Source: Winogradskyella eximia
GTDB taxonomy: Bacteria; Bacteroidota; Bacteroidia; Flavobacteriales; Flavobacteriaceae
Assembly: GCF_003386165.1 (NCBI RefSeq)
Contig: NZ_QRDV01000010.1
Span: 109,297 to 173,296 of the forward strand
Direction of reading: 5' to 3'
DNA length: 64,000 nucleotides
The translations under genes and the position numbers were made by a program. This document shows positions 52,457-60,537 of the stretch, in pieces (positions within the stretch are counted from its first letter, which is position 1; each line of letters opens with the position of its first letter). A model generated the notes under the pieces. The model did not search any database and had not been told where the DNA came from. It saw only the letters and a program-made list of their open reading frames with translations.

Positions 52457-54442
52457 GTGAAAATATTAGATAGGTACATACTTATCACATTTTTAAGGAC
52501 GTTCTTTAGCGTCTTTATTATATTCATGTTCATCTTTATTTTACAAGGGGTTTGGCTTTACATTGCTGAACTTGCTGGTAAAGATTTAGATGTCGCAGTG
52601 ACCGCAAAATTCATTTTGTATTATATGCCAAGGTTAATACCATTGGTTGTGCCGCTTACCATATTATTATCTTCAATTATGGTTTTTGGTAATTTTGCAG
52701 AAAATTACGAGTTTGCAGCCATGAAATCTACAGGTATATCTCTTCAACGGGCTATGCGTAGTTTAAGTGTATTTATAGTTGCACTTGGTATTGCCTCTTT
52801 CTTTTTTGCTAATAACGTTATTCCTTGGGGCGAATATAATTTCCATAATTTACGTAGAAATATAGCAAAAGTAAAACCTGCTTTAGCCATTGCCGAAGGT
52901 CAGTTTAATGAAATAGGAAACATTAATATTAAAGTTGAAGAAAAAACAGGAGACAGAGGTCAGTATCTTAGAGGTGTTGTTATTCATAAAAAAAGCGACA
53001 TACGTATAGGAAATTACACTGTTATTATTGCAGAAAAAGGAGAACTAAAAAGCAGTGAAGATTCTAATATTTTACAACTAGAATTGTTAAATGGAAATTA
53101 TTATGAAGAAATAATTAATAGGGACTCCAGAAAAAACATTAATAAACCTCACGTAAGAAGTTATTTTGAAAACTACACATTTAATGTAGATTTAGAATTA
53201 TTAAACTCTGAAGATTTAGACGAAAAACAGCTCGACGATAAATATACCATGCTTAATGTTAGTCAGCTACAAAGAAGAATTGACACTCTTGAAATACAAA
53301 AGAAAGCAGACTATTTAGCACTTTCAAACACCTTATACAATAGAAGTACTTACGAGGCATTAGGTACAAATATTGACACTTCAAAAATCAAAACAACCTA
53401 TTCAGCTAAAAGCATACTAGATCTTTACCCTACCAAACAAAAGATTCAGATTATAAACTTAGCATTAAACTCATCCAATAGTACCAGACAGATTATAGAA
53501 TCTAATGAAAAATCGTTTGAAAAGGATTCTTTTTTATTGAATGATCACATTATAGCTTTACACGAAAAATTTGTTTTAGCATTTGCATGTATCATACTAT
53601 TCTTTGTTGGTGCACCACTTGGAGCTTTAATTCGCAAAGGTGGACTTGGTTTACCTATGGTTATTGCCATAGTCCTATTTTTAACATATCATTTCTTTAA
53701 TATTTTCGCAAAAAACAGTGCCGAAAAAGGAAGTTTTGATCCTATAATTGGTGCCTGGTTATCTACGGCTGTTATGCTACCTTTAAGTGTTTATTTAACA
53801 ACTAGAGCAACAAATGACAAAGGTGTGTTTCAATTTGATGCTATTACTGTGCCTTTAAAGCGCTTATTTACATCAAAAAACAAGCTTCAACTTTCAGAAA
53901 GTGATACAAAGACTTATAATTATTACAAAAAATACTCAATCGAAGAACTTGTTAGTATTATCAAAAATCAAGGTGAATTCGATTTAGATAAAAAACCTAA
54001 GGAAATTGCTCTACATAGTTTATTAGAGCGAAAAATTCCTCTAGAAGGTTTAAAATCTGAAGGTTTAGAAATTTCAGATAATCTAATTAAAGCCAGAGTT
54101 TTACTAAAGGACTATAAAGACTATTCCAAAACAAGCATGATTAGTTATACTGTTGGTGTCTCTTTATTATTGCTTCACTTAGTGTTTAAAAATAATAAAT
54201 TACCAGAAATTGCAGAAGCGTCTTTAAGCTTATGTATTATTGCTTTTATCTTTTTTGCTATATATGTGGTAGTCGATGCTTTTATATATTCAAAATTCTA
54301 CAAGACCATCAACCAAGAAGGTAAGCGAATTAATCCCTTAATTTTAATTTTATCGCTTCCACTCTATCCATTAAAATACATCATTTTAAGAAATAAGATT
54401 ACGCAAGACTTCTATTTGAGCTGTCTTCAAAATATAAAATAA
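52457..54442 (+). CDS. LptF/LptG-family lipopolysaccharide permease with C-terminal extension
   Basis: A 661-residue inner-membrane protein of the LptF/LptG family that extracts lipopolysaccharide with LptB. Transmembrane helices lie at about 10-35, 55-78 and 98-118, a periplasmic domain at about 140-360, and further helices at about 375-400, 405-425 and 435-450. After that comes a soluble part (about 480-560) and two or three more hydrophobic segments (about 565-620), so the protein is nearly twice the usual 360 residues. The start is GTG at 52457, giving the family N-terminus MKILDRYI. Confidence 0.88.
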   Translation: MKILDRYILITFLRTFFSVFIIFMFIFILQGVWLYIAELAGKDLDVAVTAKFILYYMPRLIPLVVPLTILLSSIMVFGNFAENYEFAAMKSTGISLQRAMRSLSVFIVALGIASFFFANNVIPWGEYNFHNLRRNIAKVKPALAIAEGQFNEIGNINIKVEEKTGDRGQYLRGVVIHKKSDIRIGNYTVIIAEKGELKSSEDSNILQLELLNGNYYEEIINRDSRKNINKPHVRSYFENYTFNVDLELLNSEDLDEKQLDDKYTMLNVSQLQRRIDTLEIQKKADYLALSNTLYNRSTYEALGTNIDTSKIKTTYSAKSILDLYPTKQKIQIINLALNSSNSTRQIIESNEKSFEKDSFLLNDHIIALHEKFVLAFACIILFFVGAPLGALIRKGGLGLPMVIAIVLFLTYHFFNIFAKNSAEKGSFDPIIGAWLSTAVMLPLSVYLTTRATNDKGVFQFDAITVPLKRLFTSKNKLQLSESDTKTYNYYKKYSIEELVSIIKNQGEFDLDKKPKEIALHSLLERKIPLEGLKSEGLEISDNLIKARVLLKDYKDYSKTSMISYTVGVSLLLLHLVFKNNKLPEIAEASLSLCIIAFIFFAIYVVVDAFIYSKFYKTINQEGKRINPLILILSLPLYPLKYIILRNKITQDFYLSCLQNIK

Positions 54443-54445
54443 ATG

Positions 54446-54453
54446 TATCTTTG
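54446..54453 (+). promoter_or_regulatory. ribBX promoter -7 element
   Basis: TATCTTTG is a perfect TAnnTTTG beginning 28 bases before the ATG at 54474. TTC at 54426-54428 is a weak -33 at a 17-base spacing. It overlaps the end of the preceding permease gene closely (stop at 54442). Confidence 0.45.
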
Positions 54454-54473
54454 TATCCTATAAAAAATGTATT

Positions 54474-55622
54474 ATGATAACTAAAACCACAGATAAAAAA
54501 ATGAGTCTAAATACCATTGAAGAAGCCATTGAAGACATTAGACAAGGTAAAGTTATTATTGTTGTAGATGACGAGAACAGAGAAAATGAAGGAGACTTTT
54601 TAGCTGCTGCAGAAAAGGTAACTCCAGAGATGATAAATTTTATGGCTACGCATGGTCGTGGTTTAATTTGTGCTCCTCTTACAGAACACCGTTGTGAAGA
54701 TTTAGAACTGAACATGATGGTAAGAAACAACACAGATCCTATGGAAACGGCTTTTACAATTTCTGTAGATTTAAGAGGAAATGGAGTTAGTACTGGGATT
54801 TCTGCTGGTGATAGAGCGAAAACAGTAGAAGCTTTAGTAAAACCAGATACGAAGCCTTTTGAATTAGCGCGTCCTGGACATATTTTTCCGTTAGTTGCCA
54901 AAGAAGGCGGAGTTTTAAGACGAACCGGTCATACAGAAGCTGCAATAGACTTTGCACGTTTAGCTGGTTTTGAACCTGCCGGAGTTATAGTAGAGATAAT
55001 GAACGAAGATGGCACCATGGCACGTTTACCACAACTCATGAAAGTGGCGAAAAAATTTGATTTAAAAATTGTGTCAATCGAAGATCTCGTGGCTTACCGC
55101 ATGGAATATGATTCTTTAATTGACAAAAAAGAAGACTTCGATATTGAAACGCGTTTTGGTAAATTTAGGTTGCGTGCCTACCAACAAACTACAAATAATC
55201 AAATTCATATTGCTTTAACCAAAGGCACTTGGAAATCTGATGAGCCTATTTTAACGCGTGTAAATAATACGTTAGTCAATAGTGATATTTTAGGAACATT
55301 GACCAATAATACAGACCAGAAGTTAGATGACATGTTTAACGTCATTAATAAGAATGGAAAAGGAGCTATTATTTTTATTAATCAACAGCCCGAATCTATG
55401 AACTTATTAACACGTCTTTCTATTCTTAAAGAAGATCAAGTAGAAGGTAAATTGATTAAAGCTCCAAGCTTAGGTATGGATAACAAAGATTTTGGTATTG
55501 GCGCACAAATACTTCATGATTTAAAAATTAGTAAACTCAAATTAATCTCTAACAGTTTACAAGCCAAACGCGTTGGAATGATAGGTTACGGTTTAGAGAT
55601 TGTTGAGTATGTAGGATATTAA
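54474..55622 (+). CDS. ribB: 3,4-dihydroxy-2-butanone-4-phosphate synthase fused to a degenerate GTP cyclohydrolase II domain
   Basis: RibB converts ribulose 5-phosphate to the four-carbon precursor of riboflavin. The N-terminal domain (about 1-215) has all active-site blocks: DDENRENEGDF (about 34), THGRGLICAPL (about 60), RPGHIFPL (about 130) and TGHTEAAIDFARLAG (about 145). The C-terminal domain (about 220-382) keeps the cyclohydrolase II fold pattern, but the three zinc cysteines and nearby catalytic residues are gone; this half has no Cys at all. This is the RibBX type, known from other bacteria, and the C-terminal half should lack cyclohydrolase activity. Confidence 0.92.
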   Translation: MITKTTDKKMSLNTIEEAIEDIRQGKVIIVVDDENRENEGDFLAAAEKVTPEMINFMATHGRGLICAPLTEHRCEDLELNMMVRNNTDPMETAFTISVDLRGNGVSTGISAGDRAKTVEALVKPDTKPFELARPGHIFPLVAKEGGVLRRTGHTEAAIDFARLAGFEPAGVIVEIMNEDGTMARLPQLMKVAKKFDLKIVSIEDLVAYRMEYDSLIDKKEDFDIETRFGKFRLRAYQQTTNNQIHIALTKGTWKSDEPILTRVNNTLVNSDILGTLTNNTDQKLDDMFNVINKNGKGAIIFINQQPESMNLLTRLSILKEDQVEGKLIKAPSLGMDNKDFGIGAQILHDLKISKLKLISNSLQAKRVGMIGYGLEIVEYVGY

Positions 55623-55626
55623 ATAA

Positions 55627-55677
55627 GAAAGCCGCTCCCTACAGCGACTTTCTATACGTTCTCACAAATATGAGAAC
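55627..55677 (+). terminator. Two hairpins after ribB
   Basis: GAAAGCCGCT (55627-55636) pairs with AGCGACTTTC (55643-55652) with one mismatch, and GTTCTCA (55658-55664) pairs with TGAGAAC (55671-55677) over a six-base loop. Neither is followed by a long T run, so termination is plausible but not certain. Confidence 0.4.
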
Positions 55678-55720
55678 TTCTCAAATATTGAGTTATTTTA
55701 TTAACTTTTTCAGTTATTCT

Positions 55721-57460
55721 TTAATTCTTTTCAGATTTAATCTCTTCTTGTTGGTTTAAACTATGGTCTTCTTTTATTTCAGAACTACTATTTTGTGAGG
55801 TCACAGCACTAGGGTTTCCTTCTTTGTTTTTTTCTTTTGGACCATGAATAGCTTCTTGATCTACAACAAATTTTCGCCCAAAAGGCTTAAAGCGCATATC
55901 TGAATATTTTGACACTCTTCCACCTTGCTCTTCATCAGCTCTGTTTGCGATAATTTGATAACTAAACTTAGTATTAGAAACACCATGATTTAGCTCCACA
56001 ACCTCAAACCCATTTGCTGTCTTGTTGGTAACATAGACACCATTACAATCCCCTTCTAACTGAACAAACACTTTCATTGGGTGATTTTCATCTACTGCTA
56101 TATTTTTTGATAGAATTGGGTCTAATAAAATAGTTGCTTTACCATTTATTAACTGACCCATGCCATAATCTTGAAACAACGCTTCTGGAGCCTCTGGCGC
56201 TACCATGATGCGCTCTTCTCCAGCTGTGTCTCTTACCAAAGTTGAAACAATACCACGTCCAACAATTTTATAAACAGTGTTATCTATAACGGCACCTACT
56301 GCAGCAGCAGCTGGAACAACACTTCCAGTGCTTGATGAAACATTAAAGAACCCACCCATTTTATCTGTGGTAGTTACATTAGTATTGTTAGCTCTACCGT
56401 GTACTCCTACAACTTCAGCACCAGCATTTATTCCTGTAACACCAGTATCAATTGTTTCACCTCCTCCTGTCACCATACCTACATTGGCATAATAGCCACC
56501 AGAAACTGCTGTGATACCATGAGCATACTGGTTATTAGATCTACCTATAACAGCTAAGCCAGCAGCATTAGCCAATGAATTATTATTATTTATATATAAT
56601 CCATATCTAGATCCATTATTATATATATAAGCAGCATCAGTAGCTCCTGTTGATTTTGTTACTCTTAATGCTGTTTCATTAACTGCAGTATTAATTTCTA
56701 GTTTTGCAACAGGAGCATTGTCTCCAATACCAATTCTATTAGTACCTCCATTTACAAATAGCATATTTACGTCACCATTAGACTCTACTCTAAAATCAAA
56801 ATCACCACTATTTTCATTAAAAATAGCAGAGCCTCTAACGTCTAAAGTTGCACTAGGTATTGTTGTGTTAACCCCTATTCTATTTGTACTAGCATCTACA
56901 TAAAGTGTATTTGTATCTACACTTAAATCTCCATTATTACCATTCTGCAAATACATTAATGTATCATCATTTGTAATAACTTCATTGCCATCTAATCGTA
57001 ATGAATTTCCTATTTCTAAAACACCAGAGCCTGGAGTTCCATTAGCATCCGCAGTATTTGTAAACTCAACTCTGCCTGAGTTAACTTGAAAATCACCAGC
57101 ATTTGCATTTATTGTTCTACCTGCACCTAGTCCACCTTGGTTATATGCTTGGTTTAATGTATTTCCTGCACGTGAAATTGGAATCCAATTTGATCCATTC
57201 CAAAAATAATAGCCTTCTCCATTTCCTCCAAGAACAGTAGCATTGGTATTCCAAACTAATAAACTGGTTGCAGGTGTTCCTATTGGTGAAGTTCCATTTG
57301 TAACATTTACTAAACTCACACGCGGAATTAACAATCCACTATCTGAAGATGTAATATCTAATGCAGACGAGGCATCTGGAGTGGTTGTACCTATACCAAC
57401 TTGAGCATAAGTTATGAGTGTAAATAAGGATAAACTGAAAATAATTAATAGCTTTTTCAT
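55721..57460 (-). CDS. Secreted repeat protein, tail-fibre/adhesin-like
   Basis: A 579-residue exported protein; the start at 57460 gives a clean signal peptide (MKKLLIIFSLSLFTLITYAQ). The mature protein begins VGIGTTTPDASSALDI, a motif typical of Bacteroidota surface proteins related to phage tail-fibre shafts, and continues with repeats such as RIGVNTTIPSATLDVRGSAIF and RIGIGDNAPVAKLEI. The C-terminal part (about 440-560) is globular, and the end is a charged tail (HSLNQQEEIKSEKN). No type IX tail is seen. It lies next to a hybrid regulator gene and a cluster of regulatory half-sites. Confidence 0.8.
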   Translation of the reverse strand: MKKLLIIFSLSLFTLITYAQVGIGTTTPDASSALDITSSDSGLLIPRVSLVNVTNGTSPIGTPATSLLVWNTNATVLGGNGEGYYFWNGSNWIPISRAGNTLNQAYNQGGLGAGRTINANAGDFQVNSGRVEFTNTADANGTPGSGVLEIGNSLRLDGNEVITNDDTLMYLQNGNNGDLSVDTNTLYVDASTNRIGVNTTIPSATLDVRGSAIFNENSGDFDFRVESNGDVNMLFVNGGTNRIGIGDNAPVAKLEINTAVNETALRVTKSTGATDAAYIYNNGSRYGLYINNNNSLANAAGLAVIGRSNNQYAHGITAVSGGYYANVGMVTGGGETIDTGVTGINAGAEVVGVHGRANNTNVTTTDKMGGFFNVSSSTGSVVPAAAAVGAVIDNTVYKIVGRGIVSTLVRDTAGEERIMVAPEAPEALFQDYGMGQLINGKATILLDPILSKNIAVDENHPMKVFVQLEGDCNGVYVTNKTANGFEVVELNHGVSNTKFSYQIIANRADEEQGGRVSKYSDMRFKPFGRKFVVDQEAIHGPKEKNKEGNPSAVTSQNSSSEIKEDHSLNQQEEIKSEKN

Positions 57461-57823
57461 AATTGGTGGATTTTTTGAGTTTCTATTATTTACTAAAATG
57501 GGTAGTTTTAATAATTCTATTTTTATATACAATCTTTAAATTATATATGCCTTTTTCTAAATGATTGATATTTAAGTATATATTGGTAGAGGGCAACTCT
57601 TCAATATTACCTATGAGCTTTTCATTCTTCATAAAGCTGGGTTAAAAATGTTAGTTAGTAAAAAGTGGGATTCTTACAATTGTAAAATTAATTGAGATAT
57701 AAGTATTCAATTATAATAGATGTAACAAATACTATAATTATTGTAACATCTTAGTAATAACCAGTGTTACAAGCTATTAATTAGGAAGGTAAATAATAAA
57801 AATAATTTTAGAAGAAGCTTAAA
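57461..57823. other. Intergenic region between the hybrid regulator and the secreted repeat protein
   Basis: There is no gene in these 363 bases. Besides the half-site cluster at 57721-57772, the region has a perfect palindrome TTACAATTGTAA at 57674-57685. No convincing TTG-N19-TAnnTTTG promoter for the secreted-protein gene was found. Confidence 0.6.
57721..57772. promoter_or_regulatory. Cluster of TGTAACA/TGTTACA half-sites
   Basis: Half-sites are TGTAACA at 57721-57727 and 57742-57748 and the inverted TGTTACA at 57765-57771, spaced 21 and 23 bases, about two helical turns. The second and third extend to TTGTAACA (57741-57748) and TGTTACAA (57765-57772). An 18-base sequence, ACTATAATTATTGTAACA at 57731-57748, is repeated exactly at 60504-60521. 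Confidence 0.6.
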
Positions 57824-60445
57824 TTATAACTTAGATATGAATTCTGAAGGAGAACAACCATACATTTCTTTAAAGCATTTAGCGAAGTAAGAATGGTCAT
57901 TAAAACCAACAGCATATCCAATTTCTGAAACATTTGCATCACTCTTTTTTAATAAGTCTGCTGCTAATTTTAAACGTTGTGATCTTACAAACTCTGTTGC
58001 AGACAATCCCGTTAGTGCTTTTAACTTACGATGCAATTGCATACGACTCATGCCAACCGCTTTACTAAAATCTTCAGCGCTAAAAGACGGCTCTGCAATA
58101 TTCTTATCTATAACAGTATTCACTTTTTCAAGAAACTGAGCATCAAAATTACTAATGGTAATATCAGTAGGTTTCAATATTAATTCTTGACTATAACGTT
58201 CACGAAGTTTAAGTCTAGAGCTTATTAGGTTTTTTACTCTAGTTTCTAGTGCTTTAATTTTAAAAGGCTTTGTAATATAGTCATCTGCGCCTGTTTCTAA
58301 ACCTATAAATCGATCTGCATCTTCAGTTTTGGCTGTTAATAGTATAATAGGAATATGGCATGTACGTTCATCTTTTTTTAGAGTTTCTGATAATTGAAAC
58401 CCATTTAGTTTTGGCATCATTACATCTGATACAATAATGTCTGGTACTAATGCAATAGCTTTTTCTACACCAATTTCACCATCTGATGCTTCAACAACTT
58501 GATAGTTGTTTTTAAATGCAGATTTAATAAAGGCACGTATATCCTCGCTATCATCTACTACTAATAAAATTGGAAGATTTTCATCTATAGCTGGTTGCTG
58601 TTCTTTTTCTTTTTCAACAATAAATTCTTTTTGTTCTATTACTGGGATTTCAATTGAAGTTTCTGTTAAATCTTCTGGCTTAAATTGAGATTTAAGAATT
58701 GGCAAATAAACTTTAAATACTATTGTATTAGCAGATGTATTATCTACAGTAATGCTTCCATAAGACAAGTTTACAATCTCTTTTACCAATGATAAACCTA
58801 TGCCAACTCCTTCAGTGTTTTCGTCTGCTTGGTAAAAACGATTGAAAATATTATTAATCTGTTCTTTAGTTAATACATTACTATCATTCTCTACATATAA
58901 CTCTAATTTATTACCAATAACTGCTGCAAAGTATTTGATATTTCCTTTTTCAGGAGTGTATTTAAACGCATTAGACAAAAGATTAATGACCGTTTTTTCA
59001 ATGACATCTTTATCAAACCAAACCTTATCTATCTCCTCTATATTAATTGAATAATCTATTTGTTTTTGAAGTGCTTTATGTTGAAAAGCGGAAGCCATAG
59101 ATTTTAGTAAAACCGACAAATTACCTTCAGCTACTTTAAGCTTTAAATGGCCAGATTCTAGTTTAGATAAATCTAAGAGTTGATCAACTAAATTGAGTAG
59201 TCGGTTAGAATTCCGCTGAATCATCTCAAAATCATTTTTATCTTCTTCACTAAGATCTAAAGTATGTAATCGTTTGTCTATTGGACCAGATATTAAGGTT
59301 AATGGAGTTCTAAACTCATGAGAAATATTTGCAAATAACTTAGATTTAAAATCATCGAGTTCTTTTAATTTAGTATTTGTTTTTTGTCGATTACGAAACA
59401 TAAAAAAAAGAAATAATCCTGTAATACTAGTAAACCCAACAGCACTTAATAATATATTACGTTGATTTTTCTTTTGCTGTTCTACAATCTCATTTTTAGA
59501 TTTTAGTAATTCTATTTCTCTTTTTTTCTTTTCAGTTTCATATTGGGTTTCTAAATTTCTAGAAACAGTTCTGTTTGCTTTTTTATTAAGCTCAATTTTT
59601 AATTTATAAGCATCCTTATAATAGTTACTAGAATTTTTATAATTACCCAAAGCATCATAGCAAATAGCCAAATCTCGCAAACAACGATGAAATACATCTC
59701 CTTCGATGTTATTCGTTTTTTGAAATAATTTTTTTGAATCTTCAAGAAAAATTAATGCTTTTTTATATTCTTTTTTATCATACCTCAAATAATGACCATA
59801 ATAGTATTTTGCCTTTGCCATCGCTAGATCATTACCCTTTCCCTCTAAATATAAAACAGCTTTATAGCGAGACTCTTCTCCTTTTTCAGGATTATTTTGT
59901 TCTAAATAATATGCCGATTCTATTAAATAAAGACGAGAAATTTTATCTTCATCACCATTATTCTTATCTATATAATATTTAAGTCCTTTATCTACATATA
60001 ATTTAGCTTCATCATATCGTTTAGTGAGTTGACAATAATCTGCCAGTTTTACATAAATAGAGTGAATAATTTCTTGAGAATTAATTTCCTCGGCTTGTTT
60101 TAGAGCTTGTTTACCTAACGAATATGAAACTTGAGAGCTTTCTTTTGTAAATGTTAGCTTAGAAATCTCTGCTCGTTTTAAAATTGATAAAACACTAGTC
60201 GAATTTTTAATACCAAAGGTTGTAGATAGAGAATCTATTTTTAATAATAAAGGTAATGCTAAAGCATAATCTTCAGTTTCATAAAAACTTTTTGCTTGTG
60301 AATAATATATTTCTGAAAGTGCATTCCAATTTTCATCGATTTTTGACTGCTGAACTAATTGATTTAATGAATCAAGCTTTTTCTGATCTTGACCATAAAA
60401 AATAAATGATAATAATAAAAAAAGAGTTAGTATTCTATATTTCAT
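57824..60445 (-). CDS. Hybrid two-component regulator: TPR sensor, histidine kinase, receiver, AraC output
   Basis: An 873-residue one-protein signalling system. Signal peptide about 1-18; periplasmic TPR-like helices about 20-310; transmembrane helix about 332-350; HisKA with FANISHEFRTPLTL (phosphorylated His about 375); HATPase about 485-595 (LSNAFKYTPEKG, GVGIGLSLVKEI). The receiver domain is about 622-740 with phosphorylated Asp about 671 in DIIVSDVMMPK, and the AraC DNA-binding domain about 770-873 (GYAVGFNDHSYFAKCFKEMYGCSPSEF). It probably regulates itself and the neighbouring secreted protein through the TGTTACA-type sites on both sides. Confidence 0.93.
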   Translation of the reverse strand: MKYRILTLFLLLSFIFYGQDQKKLDSLNQLVQQSKIDENWNALSEIYYSQAKSFYETEDYALALPLLLKIDSLSTTFGIKNSTSVLSILKRAEISKLTFTKESSQVSYSLGKQALKQAEEINSQEIIHSIYVKLADYCQLTKRYDEAKLYVDKGLKYYIDKNNGDEDKISRLYLIESAYYLEQNNPEKGEESRYKAVLYLEGKGNDLAMAKAKYYYGHYLRYDKKEYKKALIFLEDSKKLFQKTNNIEGDVFHRCLRDLAICYDALGNYKNSSNYYKDAYKLKIELNKKANRTVSRNLETQYETEKKKREIELLKSKNEIVEQQKKNQRNILLSAVGFTSITGLFLFFMFRNRQKTNTKLKELDDFKSKLFANISHEFRTPLTLISGPIDKRLHTLDLSEEDKNDFEMIQRNSNRLLNLVDQLLDLSKLESGHLKLKVAEGNLSVLLKSMASAFQHKALQKQIDYSINIEEIDKVWFDKDVIEKTVINLLSNAFKYTPEKGNIKYFAAVIGNKLELYVENDSNVLTKEQINNIFNRFYQADENTEGVGIGLSLVKEIVNLSYGSITVDNTSANTIVFKVYLPILKSQFKPEDLTETSIEIPVIEQKEFIVEKEKEQQPAIDENLPILLVVDDSEDIRAFIKSAFKNNYQVVEASDGEIGVEKAIALVPDIIVSDVMMPKLNGFQLSETLKKDERTCHIPIILLTAKTEDADRFIGLETGADDYITKPFKIKALETRVKNLISSRLKLRERYSQELILKPTDITISNFDAQFLEKVNTVIDKNIAEPSFSAEDFSKAVGMSRMQLHRKLKALTGLSATEFVRSQRLKLAADLLKKSDANVSEIGYAVGFNDHSYFAKCFKEMYGCSPSEFISKL

Positions 60446-60503
60446 CGTATCTGAAATTTAACACATAAAAGATACGCAATAATATGAAAATGAATAACTT
60501 GAA

Positions 60504-60534
60504 ACTATAATTATTGTAACACTTTATGTTACAA
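60504..60534. promoter_or_regulatory. Operator-like inverted repeat upstream of the hybrid regulator
   Basis: TTGTAACA (60514-60521) and TGTTACAA (60527-60534) form a perfect inverted repeat with a five-base spacer CTTTA. The left arm belongs to the 18-base sequence found again at 57731-57748. The site lies 59-89 bases before the regulator ATG and 4 bases past the end of the aminotransferase gene. AraC-type proteins bind such sites; this link is inferred. Confidence 0.6.
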
Positions 60535-60537
60535 CTC

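Noticed and set aside
54458..54901. Minus-strand 147-residue frame opposite ribB
   Set aside because: It lies entirely over the conserved RibB active-site coding region and has no family resemblance.
60514..60534. TTGTAACA-N5-TGTTACAA as the terminator of the aminotransferase gene
   Set aside because: The stem is AT-rich and lacks a T run; the repetition of part of it elsewhere and its place upstream of an AraC-type regulator fit an operator better.
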